A stretch of DNA of 64,000 nt, taken from Mesorhizobium liriopis. GTDB lineage: Bacteria; Pseudomonadota; Alphaproteobacteria; Rhizobiales; Rhizobiaceae. The notes beneath the pieces are model-generated. The model made no database searches, was not told where the DNA came from, and was given only the letters and a program-made list of their open reading frames with translations. A program made the position numbers and the translations under genes. The stretch lies in NCBI RefSeq assembly GCF_024053505.1, contig NZ_JAMXQS010000005.1, forward strand, positions 62,001 through 126,000, written 5' to 3'. Positions 51,983 to 60,766 of the stretch are shown here, one piece after another; position 1 is the stretch's first letter, and every line of letters begins with the position of its first letter.

Positions 51983-52180
51983 TCGCACTAGGCTCAGTGC
52001 TCTGCACGTGTTCCTTGTCGAAGCCCAACAGGCTAGTGTCCATTCAAGCCAATTGAAGGGCTGATATTTTTACGCAGGTCTGAACCATACTAACCTTCGT
52101 TATTGTGAGCATGCGGCGCTGCGCCAAGAAGTGGCACGTGTCGATGATCACAGTTACCTCCCTGTAGCGAAGTGCCTTCC

Positions 52181-53248
52181 ATGAACGAAGCTTCACTCGA
52201 TCTTCTGAAGTCCCTGGTTCACACGCCCTCGCCGAGTGGTTTCGAGGGCGAGGTTGCCAAATTGTATCGCGACCACGCGCAACGCTTTGCCCATCGTGTC
52301 ACCACGGATGTGATGGGCAACGTGACGGCGGTCATCAATCCCGATGCGCCGCTGCGCTTCATGTATGCCGGTCATATGGATGAGATCGGCTTCATCGTTC
52401 ACTACATTGATGCCGACGGCTTTCTCTTCTTTTCCACGATCGGGGGTACGGATGTCGCAACCGAGATTGGCCAGCGTGTTTGGGTTCATGGCTTCGAGCG
52501 CGTGGAAGGCGTGATCGGCCGCAAGGCGATCCAGACCTTCAACGCTTCCGACACTTCGCAGACGCCGACGCTCAAGGATCTCTGGATCGACATCGGTGCC
52601 ACCTCGCGCGAGGAGGCCGAACGCGTCGTCAAAATCGGTAGCTCGGTCACGCTTCAAACGGACTTTGCGACCCTGCTCGGCAGTCAAGTTGTCGGTCGCG
52701 CCTTCGACAACAAGGTGGGTCTCTTCATTGCAGCCGAAGTCCTCCGCAATCTCGCAGATGAGGGTGGGATCGATAAAGATGTCGGCATCCATCTTCTCGG
52801 TACCGTGCAAGAGGAAATCGGATCGCGGGGTGCGCAGACTGCTGCCTTCAACCTTGCGCCCCATGTGGCGCTTGCCGTGGATATGGGCGTTGCCATGGAT
52901 TACCCCCGCGCCCGGCCCGAAGATCAAGGCAGGCTCGACCTCGGCAAGGGGCCGGCTCTTTGGCAAGGGCCCAACACTAACCCAGTCGTGTTTGAGCTTT
53001 TAAGGCAAGCTGCGGACAAGGAGGCAATCCCTTTTCAGCTCATGGCGGACGGCAGCACGAGCCCCACTGATGCGCGCCTGCTGCAGGCCAGTCGCGGAGG
53101 GGTCGCAACCGGCGTCATCTCCGTGCCACTGCGCTACATGCACACACCCTCCGAGGTGATGTGCCTCGACGACGTTGAAGCGACGGTCAGGCTGGTCTGC
53201 GCCTTTTGTCGTCAGTTGAAGCCCGATACGAATTTTATCCCTTGGTAG
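52181..53248 (+). CDS. M42 family metallopeptidase (glutamyl/deblocking aminopeptidase type)
   Basis: 355 residues from the ATG at 52181; a GTG three codons earlier (52172) is an alternative. All M42 metal and catalytic residues are seen: AGHMDEIGF, GRAFDNKVG, GTVQEEIGSRGA, AVDMGVAMDY and the final RYMHTPSEV. N-terminal SPSGFEGEV is the family start. Members form large tetrahedral cytosolic particles that trim peptides or, in some, act as cellulases. Lies alone in the stress island; no stress promoter seen. Confidence 0.92.
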   Translation: MNEASLDLLKSLVHTPSPSGFEGEVAKLYRDHAQRFAHRVTTDVMGNVTAVINPDAPLRFMYAGHMDEIGFIVHYIDADGFLFFSTIGGTDVATEIGQRVWVHGFERVEGVIGRKAIQTFNASDTSQTPTLKDLWIDIGATSREEAERVVKIGSSVTLQTDFATLLGSQVVGRAFDNKVGLFIAAEVLRNLADEGGIDKDVGIHLLGTVQEEIGSRGAQTAAFNLAPHVALAVDMGVAMDYPRARPEDQGRLDLGKGPALWQGPNTNPVVFELLRQAADKEAIPFQLMADGSTSPTDARLLQASRGGVATGVISVPLRYMHTPSEVMCLDDVEATVRLVCAFCRQLKPDTNFIPW

Positions 53249-53260
53249 CGAAGTAGCTCA

Positions 53261-53509
53261 TTAGCCTTTGGCTGCATGATCCTTATCAGGCGAGCCACTA
53301 TCGTTCGGATCCGGTTTTGGAGCTTTGGGTATCGGTGGGTACGGCCCTCTTTGCGTTTCATCGTCATAGGCAGGCTTGCTCGGATTGCCGTTAGCAAGCG
53401 ATGCGCGCCCAAACATGATGGTGCTGATCGAAAAGAGTTTCACATAGGGTACCTTCGAACGCGGCAGACGCTTGATCAATTGATACCAAGATGGCCATAC
53501 GCCTTTCAC
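53261..53509 (-). CDS. Hypothetical protein, 82 aa
   Basis: The N-terminal half is basic and helical (SWYQLIKRLPRSKVPYVKLF), while the C-terminal half is a Pro/Asp-rich tail (GPYPPIPKAPKPDPNDSG). No family recognised. Convergent with the M42 gene, 12 bp apart. The alternative overlapping frame 53212-53412 looks less protein-like. Confidence 0.5.
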   Translation of the reverse strand: MKGVWPSWYQLIKRLPRSKVPYVKLFSISTIMFGRASLANGNPSKPAYDDETQRGPYPPIPKAPKPDPNDSGSPDKDHAAKG

Positions 53510-53537
53510 CTCGCTGCTGATGTCCTATAGCCTCAAG

Positions 53538-53665
53538 TCAATGTCCGCTTTCGGGATAGCTTCAGGATGACCGCAATGGCTGCTTTGAGGCGCAAAGCGG
53601 AATGGCGGGAACTGGGCCTTAATCAGACAGTCCGGTTTCGGGCGCCGTTAGCGAAAAGACGCCGT
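53538..53665 (+). repeat. Interspersed repeat, copy at 53.6 kb
   Basis: Full copy: TCAATGTCCGCTTTCGGGAT, AGCTTCAGGATGACCGCAAT, core GAGGCGCAAAGCGGAATGGC, GGGAACTGGGCC and AGACAGTCCGGTTTCGGGCG. This copy lies in a divergent region, upstream of the second oxidase cluster. Confidence 0.75.
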
Positions 53666-53881
53666 TCCGTTTTCGATCCCACGGGTCCCTCAACGCACTC
53701 CACTTGGCATCTCCGACAACTAAAGCTTCGAGGGATTGCCACAGCCTTCCCAAGCCGGCGAATTGTCACTCAGGGCTATTCGAGAGGTTTGGGTAACAAT
53801 TTCGCGCATTGGAAAAATGGCTTGCCACTCTGTGCCGAATTAAGGAAACCACTGAAGTAATCAAAACCTGAAAGACGCTGC
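53666..53881. other. Intergenic upstream of the second oxidase cluster
   Basis: No gene or clear promoter recognised. AT-richer stretch with AAAACC near 53860 just before the TTG start of ctaG. Confidence 0.35.
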
Positions 53882-54577
53882 TTGAGCTATTGCGGTTCAC
53901 CGCCGGTTCCCGGCGAGATTCTTCTTCGCTGGAATTTCGATCCTTGGCTACTTACTGCCCTAGCGCTTCCCCTCGGCCTCACTCGTTTCAGCACGCACCC
54001 AAGAGCGCTACTCCTAGGCTGGACAGTACTTGTGGTTGCCTTCGTATCGCCGCTATGCGCAATGAGCGTATCACTTTTCTCAGCGCGAGCCGTACATCAT
54101 CTCCTGCTTGCTTCGGTCGCGGCTCCGCTTTTCGCGACGGCGTTTCCTGCTCGGCGGATCGGTCCGCTCGCGCTGCCTTTCATTTTGGCGACCTTGGTCT
54201 TCTGGATATGGCACCTGCCCGCGTTCTATGACCTGGCACTCGCGCGCAGCGATCTCTACTGGCTGATGCAGGCAAGCCTGCTAGGTTCGGGCGTTCTGTT
54301 CTGGCGTACGCTGTTTGCTTCGGAAGCCGTGCCAGCGATGCTTGGGCTGGTCGGTGCGATGGCGCAGATGGGGTTGCTGGCGGCGATCCTCACTTTCGCA
54401 CCTGAGCCGGTCTATGCCTCGCACCTGTTCACGACGCTGCCGTGGAACATCACCGCGCTTGGCGACCAACAGCTAGCGGGGCTCGTGATGTGGGTGCCGG
54501 GGATGGTGCCTTACGCGGTGGTATTCGCACTTCTCGCACGGCGGGTCTGGCAGCGGAACGCAGCGTTCGCTGGATGA
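53882..54577 (+). CDS. Cytochrome c oxidase assembly factor CtaG-like protein (second copy)
   Basis: 231 residues with a TTG start; a stop lies just upstream in frame, so no longer version is possible. About six membrane helices. Shares with the other CtaG the segments SARAVHHLLLASVAAPLFAT, 'FWIWHLPAFYDLAL' and 'LGDQQLAGLVMWVPGMVPYA'. Shorter than the first copy (309 aa) and lacking its N-terminal region. Overlaps the next gene (ATGA), placing it in the second oxidase cluster. Confidence 0.85.
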   Translation: MSYCGSPPVPGEILLRWNFDPWLLTALALPLGLTRFSTHPRALLLGWTVLVVAFVSPLCAMSVSLFSARAVHHLLLASVAAPLFATAFPARRIGPLALPFILATLVFWIWHLPAFYDLALARSDLYWLMQASLLGSGVLFWRTLFASEAVPAMLGLVGAMAQMGLLAAILTFAPEPVYASHLFTTLPWNITALGDQQLAGLVMWVPGMVPYAVVFALLARRVWQRNAAFAG

Positions 54578-55065
54578 TCGCGCTGGTGAAGTTCGCCCAT
54601 ATCGCCGCGCTGGTAGTGTGGAGCGCGGGATTGGTGGGACTGCCGCTGGTGCTGGCCAAGCATAGCCGCGAGAAACCACAATTCGATTATGCGCGCCTAC
54701 GCATTGTCACTCACTATGCCTATACGCGCATCGTGACACCGGCAGCCGTGCTGGCGATCGCCTTCGGCACTGCTCTGATCTTCCTGCGCGAGGCATTCGT
54801 GCCTTGGCTTTTCGTGAAGCTGATGGTGGTCGGCCTGCTTGTCGCGCTGCATGCCTATATCGGCCATGTCACGCTGGTGCTCGGCGAGGAAAAGGGCGAG
54901 GTGGACACGCCCGGCCCCTTGCCGCTGTTAGGCGCAGGGCTTTTCGCGATGCTCCTGATCCTCATGCTGGTTCTGGGAAAGCCGGTGCTTGGGCCTGAAT
55001 TCTTTCCCGTCTGGCTCCTCGAACCGCAGGGTCACCCCTTGCCGGTTACCGAGGTGCCGAGTTGA
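54574..55065 (+). CDS. CopD-like membrane protein
   Basis: 163 residues from the ATG at 54574. Four helices with MIALVKFAHIAALVVWSAGL (conserved His and the WxxG of CopD/HemJ-like proteins) and 'VKLMVVGLLVALHAYIGHVT' carrying two more His. May help copper delivery or bind haem in assembly of the oxidase. Overlaps ctaG by 4 bp; its 3' end overlaps the convergent DUF2231 gene by 34 bp. Confidence 0.75.
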   Translation: MIALVKFAHIAALVVWSAGLVGLPLVLAKHSREKPQFDYARLRIVTHYAYTRIVTPAAVLAIAFGTALIFLREAFVPWLFVKLMVVGLLVALHAYIGHVTLVLGEEKGEVDTPGPLPLLGAGLFAMLLILMLVLGKPVLGPEFFPVWLLEPQGHPLPVTEVPS

Positions 55066-55574
55066 TAGTCGAAAACGAGTTTGCCGCCATGCCAGCCGGT
55101 GAAGCCGGTGAAGATGGCAGCAAACAGCGAAAGCGTGATGCCCCAGGGCAGCACGGCCTGCTCGTATCCGCCCAAGCGATAGCCCCAGCTCGCGCCGAGG
55201 ATCGACAAGAGCATCACCGCGATCACGAAATGCGTCCAGCTCGCCGCTCGCGCGCGGATGCCGGGCACAAGCAGAAGCTCGACCGTGCCCGAAAGCCCCG
55301 CGCCCAGCCCGAACAGGAATGCCATGCCGCTGGCCCAGAGCGCCGCGCGTGCCCAGAACTGGTCGCCGGTCCAGAGATAGAAGGCGTCCGCACCCAGCGT
55401 GCACATGGTCAGCGCAATGGGGAATGCCACCAGCATCGCGTGGATGGGGTGGCCGGCAATGGCGATCTTGGACTCGGTGCGATGGAAGCCCGGCGTCCTG
55501 GAAATCGGATCGACCAGCTTCGCTTCCGTATCCCGATCCTCGTTCGCGCCTTGGTCGGCGGTGGTCGCGCTCAT
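55032..55574 (-). CDS. DUF2231 membrane protein
   Basis: 180 residues. Four membrane helices. Begins the domain with SKIAIAGHPIHAMLVAFPIA (the GHPxHxxLxxFPI hallmark) and continues 'TGFTGWHGGKLVFDYQLG'. DUF2231 proteins may bind haem or take part in envelope redox; function unproven. It is antisense within the oxidase cluster. Its start overlaps the start of coxB on the other strand by 24 bp, and its end overlaps the CopD-like gene. Confidence 0.88.
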   Translation of the reverse strand: MSATTADQGANEDRDTEAKLVDPISRTPGFHRTESKIAIAGHPIHAMLVAFPIALTMCTLGADAFYLWTGDQFWARAALWASGMAFLFGLGAGLSGTVELLLVPGIRARAASWTHFVIAVMLLSILGASWGYRLGGYEQAVLPWGITLSLFAAIFTGFTGWHGGKLVFDYQLGTSVTGKG

Positions 55575-56240
55575 GCTCTTTCCCTGCTTTCGATTGGCGT
55601 TCCGCTTGCCGGTTGCGCCGGGCCGTTCTCAACGCTTGAGCCTAACGGACCGGCGGCCGAGAGGGTCGCAACGCTCTGGTGGGTGATGTTGGGCGGAAGC
55701 GCTCTGATCTCAACCCTTGTGGCCGTTTTGATTGTCGTGGCGTTCGTCAAACGCGACAGCGAGACGCGCGTCAGCCCGAAACTCTGGATCGGCGGCTTTG
55801 GGCTCGGCTTCACGTCCGCCGTGCTCATGGCGCTGCTCGCCTACGCGCTGGTGCTGGGCGAATCCACGCTGCCGACCCCGCGCGACGGCACAGTGGCGGT
55901 GGCGGCCGAAGGGCGGCAGTGGGACTGGCGGTTCCGCCAGCCGGGGGTCAGTGGCGAGATCGCGACGGAAGGCGTACTCAACATTCCGGTGGGCGTGCCG
56001 GTCGATGTGCATATCACCACGCAAGACGTGATCCATTCCTTCTGGGTGCCGCAACTGGCTGGCAAGATGGATGCCATTCCCGGCAAGACGAACGTGCTGC
56101 GCATCGAGGCGAGTCTGCCCGGCACCTATGAGGGCCGCTGCGCCGAGTTCTGCGGGATCGGCCACGCGGGCAACGTATTTCGTGTCGTCGCTCATGATGC
56201 CGACGGCTGGGCCGCGTTCCAGCGGAGTGAGCCCCGATGA
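55551..56240 (+). CDS. coxB: Cytochrome c oxidase subunit II (no haem c domain)
   Basis: 229 residues from a TTG at 55551; no ATG or GTG fits before the lipoprotein signal LSLLSIGVPLAGCAG, so the start is uncertain. Two membrane helices, then a cupredoxin domain with HSFWVPQLAGKMDAIPGKTN and CAEFCGIGHAGN. The CuA cysteines, Glu and His are present, but the position of the Met ligand (HxxM) is Asn. No C-terminal cytochrome c, unlike the first cluster's subunit II. Overlaps coxA by 4 bp. Confidence 0.88.
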   Translation: MVGGGRAHALSLLSIGVPLAGCAGPFSTLEPNGPAAERVATLWWVMLGGSALISTLVAVLIVVAFVKRDSETRVSPKLWIGGFGLGFTSAVLMALLAYALVLGESTLPTPRDGTVAVAAEGRQWDWRFRQPGVSGEIATEGVLNIPVGVPVDVHITTQDVIHSFWVPQLAGKMDAIPGKTNVLRIEASLPGTYEGRCAEFCGIGHAGNVFRVVAHDADGWAAFQRSEPR

Positions 56241-58741
56241 CCACCCGATTGACCGCATTGGGCCGCCATCGCGCGCTCGACCGCATCTGGGGGACGCCGA
56301 AGGGCTGGCGCGGCACGCTGCAGTCGGTGAACCATTCCGATATCGGCAAGCGTTTCATCCTCGCAAGCTTCTTCTTTTTCGCGGTCGGCGGCGTGCTCGC
56401 CATGCTGATCCGCGCACAATTGGCCACGCCCAACAGCGCATTCGTCGGACCCGACATCTACAACCAGCTCTTCACGATGCATGGCAGCATCATGATGTTC
56501 TTGTTCGCCATTCCCATGTTCGAAGGGCTGGCGCTCTACCTCTTGCCCAAGATGCTCGGCAGCCGCGACATGGCGTTCCCACGCCTCTCCGCCTATGGCT
56601 GGTGGTGCTACCTGTTCGGCGGCACAATCCTGCTTGTTGCGCTCGCGCTCGGCGTCGCGCCCGATGGTGGCTGGTTCATGTATCCGCCGCTGTCCTCGAA
56701 ACCCTTCACGCCCGGCATCAATTCCGATGTCTGGCTGCTTGGCATCACCTTCGTGGAAATTTCGGCGGTGGCAGCGGCCGTCGAGATCGTGGTTTCGATC
56801 CTGAAACTGCGCGCGCCAGGCATGCGGCTCGACCGGATGCCGCTTTTCGCATGGTATCTGCTCGTCACCGCGCTCATGATGGTGGCGGGCTTTCCGCCAC
56901 TGATCCTGGGATCGATCCTACTCGAAGCGGAGCGTGCCTTCGACTGGCCCTTCTTCGACCCCGTGCGCGGCGGCGACCCGTTGCTCTGGCAGCACCTGTT
57001 CTGGCTGTTCGGCCATCCGGAAGTCTACATCATCTTTCTGCCAGCTGCCGGCGTCGTTTCTACCGTGTTGCCGGTGATGGCGCGCACACAAATCCTCGGC
57101 TACGGCGCGATCGTAGCGGCCATCCTAGCGCTCGGCTTCCTAAGCTTCGGGCTCTGGGTCCACCACATGTTTACGACTGGCATTCCGCACATGGCGCTGG
57201 GTTTCTTCTCGGCGGCCTCGGCATTGGTCGCGATCCCCACCGGTGTGCAGATCTTCGCTTGGATCGGCACGCTGTGGGGTGGGCGACCGGACGTGCGTCT
57301 GCCCATGCTCTACCTGCTCGGCTTCTTCGTGGTGTTCGTGCTCGGCGGACTGACGGGTGTGATGCTGGCGGTGGTGCCTTTCGACTGGCAAGCGCATGAT
57401 AGCTATTTCGTGGTCGCGCACTTGCATTACGTTCTGGTCGGCGGCTTCATCTTTCCGATGCTGGCCGGCGCCTACTACTGGCTGCCGCATTTTACCGGTC
57501 GCGCGCGGGTCTTGCGCCTAGGCGAAGCCGCGTTCTGGCTGATCTTCATCGGCTTCAACCTGGCCTTCTTCCTAATGCACCTGACAGGACTTCTGGGCAT
57601 GCCGCGCCGGGTCTACACCTATCCGGACGGCATCGGCTGGACATGGCTCAACCTTCTATCGTCGGTCGGCTCCTTCGTGATGGCCTTCGGCTTCGCGCTG
57701 TTTGCCATCGACGTCGCCCTGCAGATCTTTCTTGCCCGCCGCGCGCCGCGGAACCCGTGGGGTGCGAACACGCTCGAATGGGCGATGGCGACGCCAGCAC
57801 CCGCCTACAACATCGCAAGCCAGCCGCATGTGAAAAGCCGCGAGCCTCTTGTCGACGATTCCGAATTGCCGGTACGGCTTGCGCGGGGCGAAGGGTACCT
57901 GGCGACGCCCCGCAATAACTGGCGCGAGACGATGGCCGTCGACATGGTGACGGGGCGGACTGACTTCGTCGCGGTGGTGCCGGGCAACACCTCTCTGCCG
58001 ATCATCACGGCGGCGGTGACGGGGCTGTTCTTTCTGTCGCTGCTGTTCGGTTTCTACTGGCTGGCACTTGCACCACTTGCCGGCGTCGTATTGCTCGGAT
58101 GGCGTTGGGCATGGACACTTGGATCACACGAAGATCTTGGTCCGCTCGATGCCGGGCGGGGTGAGGCGCTGCCGGCCCATTGGGAAGCACGCGAAGCGCC
58201 AGGCTGGGTGGGGAGCCTATTTCTGTTGGGTGCCGATGCGACGCTCGGCGCCTCGCTCCTTTTTGGTTATGCCTTTCTCTGGACGATAGCACCCAATTGG
58301 CCGCCACCGGAACTGGTCGCAGGTGGCTGGCCGGAAGCCTCTGCGGCCCTGCTCGGCGTGGCACTTGCCACCCTTGCCGCAGGCCGTACGACAGTGGCCG
58401 TGCTGGGCGGGAAGCTGGACAAGGCAAAGCGGATGCTGTTGCTTGCCGGCACCGCACAGGCTGTGGTGATCGTGGCTCTCGCTTCTCTGGTTCTGCGCCA
58501 TCTGCCCGACCCTACTATCCATGCCTATGGCGCGGCCTGCGCGACGCTCGTCGCTTACGCCGTGCTCCATGCGGCGATCGCCTTGATGATGGCGCTTTTT
58601 GTCAGTCGCCGGATCGCGGCGGGTTATGTGTCGCCCGCGCGCACTCTGGAGCCGCGCGTCGCGACGCTATTCACCGCGTTTGCTGGCGCCGCGACGGGGC
58701 TCGTGCTTCTCGCGCTGATGCTGCCAGTGATGCTCGCATGA
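56237..58741 (+). CDS. Cytochrome c oxidase subunit I-III fusion
   Basis: 834 residues. Residues 1-560 form subunit I with all haem/copper ligands: FTMHGSIMMFLFAIP, WLFGHPEVYIIFLP, LWVHHMFTTG and VVAHLHYVLVGG. After a linker (about 560-640) with one or two helices, residues 650-834 form a five-helix subunit III part (LGADATLGASLLFGYAFLWT, 'AYAVLHAAIALMMALFVSRR'). CoxA-CoxC fusions are known in caa3-type and related oxidases. Overlaps coxB and the following small gene by 4 bp each. Confidence 0.93.
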   Translation: MTTRLTALGRHRALDRIWGTPKGWRGTLQSVNHSDIGKRFILASFFFFAVGGVLAMLIRAQLATPNSAFVGPDIYNQLFTMHGSIMMFLFAIPMFEGLALYLLPKMLGSRDMAFPRLSAYGWWCYLFGGTILLVALALGVAPDGGWFMYPPLSSKPFTPGINSDVWLLGITFVEISAVAAAVEIVVSILKLRAPGMRLDRMPLFAWYLLVTALMMVAGFPPLILGSILLEAERAFDWPFFDPVRGGDPLLWQHLFWLFGHPEVYIIFLPAAGVVSTVLPVMARTQILGYGAIVAAILALGFLSFGLWVHHMFTTGIPHMALGFFSAASALVAIPTGVQIFAWIGTLWGGRPDVRLPMLYLLGFFVVFVLGGLTGVMLAVVPFDWQAHDSYFVVAHLHYVLVGGFIFPMLAGAYYWLPHFTGRARVLRLGEAAFWLIFIGFNLAFFLMHLTGLLGMPRRVYTYPDGIGWTWLNLLSSVGSFVMAFGFALFAIDVALQIFLARRAPRNPWGANTLEWAMATPAPAYNIASQPHVKSREPLVDDSELPVRLARGEGYLATPRNNWRETMAVDMVTGRTDFVAVVPGNTSLPIITAAVTGLFFLSLLFGFYWLALAPLAGVVLLGWRWAWTLGSHEDLGPLDAGRGEALPAHWEAREAPGWVGSLFLLGADATLGASLLFGYAFLWTIAPNWPPPELVAGGWPEASAALLGVALATLAAGRTTVAVLGGKLDKAKRMLLLAGTAQAVVIVALASLVLRHLPDPTIHAYGAACATLVAYAVLHAAIALMMALFVSRRIAAGYVSPARTLEPRVATLFTAFAGAATGLVLLALMLPVMLA

Positions 58742-59064
58742 GTTTCTTGTTTCGCTCGAGTTTGGGGCTGATCGTTTGGGCAGCAGGCTTTTCGCTTGTA
58801 TATGCGCTGCATGGGCTGGGCTGCGCGCTGGGCTGGCCGCTCGTGACGCTTGGACCGCTTTCGCTGTTTCGTTGGGTTATGCTGATCGGTTGGGCGGGAA
58901 CACTTCTCGCCAATTGCCTTGTGCTCCTATGGAGCTGGCGGCTCGGCAGATCTCGCTCCATTGGAGCCTTCGAACTACGGCTGGCGCGTGTCTCGGCGAT
59001 CGTAGGACTTGGTGCGACAGCCGTATCCTACGCTCCAAGCGCCTTCTCTGTTGTGTGTGTTTGA
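58738..59064 (+). CDS. Small membrane protein of the second oxidase cluster, 108 aa
   Basis: Starts at 58738 in an ATGA overlap with the coxA-coxC stop. Three helices (LGLIVWAAGFSLVYALHGLG, 'LSLFRWVMLIGWAGTLLANC', 'VSAIVGLGATAVSYAPSAF'). It resembles the small membrane proteins often ending such clusters and may be a subunit IV-like component. The upstream extension of the frame inside the fusion gene is not coding. Confidence 0.75.
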   Translation: MSFLFRSSLGLIVWAAGFSLVYALHGLGCALGWPLVTLGPLSLFRWVMLIGWAGTLLANCLVLLWSWRLGRSRSIGAFELRLARVSAIVGLGATAVSYAPSAFSVVCV

Positions 59065-59177
59065 AGCAAACAGAAAGAACTGCGCCCAGCAAACGAATGG
59101 CTGCGACTGCATCATTGCCGTCAAAAAGCAGATGGTCGGCACACTACCCCATTTATGTCGTTTGTACATTCGTCCGC

Positions 59178-59330
59178 CAATGTCGGCTGTTGGGAGATAC
59201 TCAGGCTAATTGGAATGACTGGAATGAGGCGCAAAACGGAAATGCAGACATCGGAATCAAAGCAGACTTTCTGCTCCCAATTGACAATCACCACGCGATA
59301 CGCGTGGGTGGTAAGCAGACGGTCCGGTAT
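59178..59330 (+). repeat. Interspersed repeat, copy at 59.2 kb
   Basis: CCAATGTCGGCTGTTGGGAG, GATACTCAGGCTAATTGGAA, core GACTGGAATGAGGCGCAAAA, then GCAGACTTTCTGC and a later GCAGACGGTCCGGTATGAGC. Diverged and somewhat longer than other copies. Between the 3' ends of the oxidase cluster and the LysR gene. Confidence 0.65.
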
Positions 59331-59463
59331 GAGCCCTCAAGCAGGTAAATTGACCATTTAGTGCGGCAGCTTTTGGCCATCAATTCAAAGGCGCCGGCCT
59401 CTCGTTGGTGGCCGCGAACTCCCTTGCAACTTGGACGAATGCACTGAATGCGGCTGGCGGGTT

Positions 59464-60300
59464 CTATCTGCCCGGGTAGTAAAGCGCAAGCGGCGGCAGC
59501 TTGGGTGTCCAGTCATCCAGGACAGTTACCAGTCGTCCCGCCGCTACATCTTCGCGCACATCCGACTCCATTATATACCCCAATCCGATACCGCTCATTG
59601 CCGCAATTCGCACTAGACTCGGCTCATCAAGCGTAATCGCGCCCTGAACATCAATTTGCACAGCGCTCCCCTCTTTTTCGAAGCCCCAGCGAAGTAGCGC
59701 GTTGTTGGGGAGGCGCGCCCGAATACAGCGAAAGCGATAGAGATCGCTGGGCACGACCGGGTGTCCATAGGTGCTTAAAAAGTCCGGAGAAGCTACAACT
59801 GCATTTCGACGCGGCATTCCGAGTGAGATGGCGATCATGTCACTCGGCACAAGATCGGCAGACCTCACGCCCATGTCGTAACCGCCGGCGACGATATCAA
59901 CCAATCGCCCCTCTGTAACCAAGTCGATGTGCACCTGCGGATAGCGTTGCAGAAACGACAGAACGAGTGGCGCCATTACCTCCCGTGCTGCAGATGCATA
60001 GGTGTTTATGCGCAGAGTGCCCATCGGTATCTGCTGTAGCGACTGCGCGGCCAGCATCGCATCATGGATGTCAGTCATCGCCGGGCTGACCCGCGCCACG
60101 AAGTTCTGTCCGGCCTCCGTCAGCGATACGCTTCGTGTGGTCCGGTTAAACAGCCGGACCCCGAGATGGCGCTCGAGCTTGGCAATGGCGTTGCTTAGCG
60201 ACGTTGTAGACATCCCAAGGTCAAGGGCGGCCGCCCTGAAAGAGCCCATTCGGGCAATGCTCAGGACCGCATCAAGGTCCGCCAGTAGCGATCGCGTCAT
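59464..60300 (-). CDS. LysR family transcriptional regulator, C-terminally truncated by a stop codon
   Basis: 278 residues from the ATG at 60300 ([20 protein letters not shown]). HTH '[20 protein letters not shown]', effector domain '[20 protein letters not shown]'. The frame stops at a TAG right after [10 protein letters not shown], where this subgroup continues. Beyond it the same frame reads NPPAAFSAFVQVAREFAATN to a TGA at 59380, giving the usual 306 residues. The last helix is therefore lost. Divergent from the SnoaL-SDR operon, its likely target. Confidence 0.85.
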   Translation of the reverse strand: MTRSLLADLDAVLSIARMGSFRAAALDLGMSTTSLSNAIAKLERHLGVRLFNRTTRSVSLTEAGQNFVARVSPAMTDIHDAMLAAQSLQQIPMGTLRINTYASAAREVMAPLVLSFLQRYPQVHIDLVTEGRLVDIVAGGYDMGVRSADLVPSDMIAISLGMPRRNAVVASPDFLSTYGHPVVPSDLYRFRCIRARLPNNALLRWGFEKEGSAVQIDVQGAITLDEPSLVRIAAMSGIGLGYIMESDVREDVAAGRLVTVLDDWTPKLPPLALYYPGR

Positions 60301-60436
60301 AGTCCCTCTTTTCGTAATTCCACATCCTGCTTTGTCCCAATTATCACGGCAATGGCCAAGGCATAGGTTGTTAGTGCCGGCCCACAAAGGTCGGGCATGC
60401 GGCCAGTGAGGGCGCGACAACAATCCGGAGATTACC

Positions 60437-60766
60437 ATGACGATTAAACTACCCAAGGCTATTGAAGCCTATTTCGAGGCCGACCGAAGCGGCGTCCCTG
60501 ACGCTATCGCAGCGACTTTTTCGGAAAACGGCACGGTGAAAGACAAGGGCCAAACCCATCGCGGACGTGACGCCATCCGTGCCTGGATGGCTGCTGAGGC
60601 CCAGCAGTATAGCTATACAGTGGAGCCCTTCCTGGTCACCGCCGAGAACGGCAAGACGCTCGTAACGGCGCACGCTGTTGGCGACTTCCCTGGCAGCCCG
60701 ATCGACCTCAGGTTCTTCTTCGTCCTTTCGGGAGACAGGGTTGCCGAGCTGGAGATCACGGTATGA
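60437..60766 (+). CDS. SnoaL-like (NTF2-fold) protein
   Basis: 109 residues. Cone-shaped alpha+beta domain pattern: [20 protein letters not shown], '[23 protein letters not shown]', '[15 protein letters not shown]'. Such proteins act as small isomerases, hydrolases or accessory binders. Its stop overlaps the next SDR start (ATGA), so the pair is coupled, and the LysR gene is divergent. Confidence 0.88.
   Translation: MTIKLPKAIEAYFEADRSGVPDAIAATFSENGTVKDKGQTHRGRDAIRAWMAAEAQQYSYTVEPFLVTAENGKTLVTAHAVGDFPGSPIDLRFFFVLSGDRVAELEITV

Noticed and set aside
56071-57399. 442-codon frame within the second oxidase cluster
   Set aside because: Frame-shifted shadow over coxB and the coxA-coxC fusion, both with complete ligand sets.
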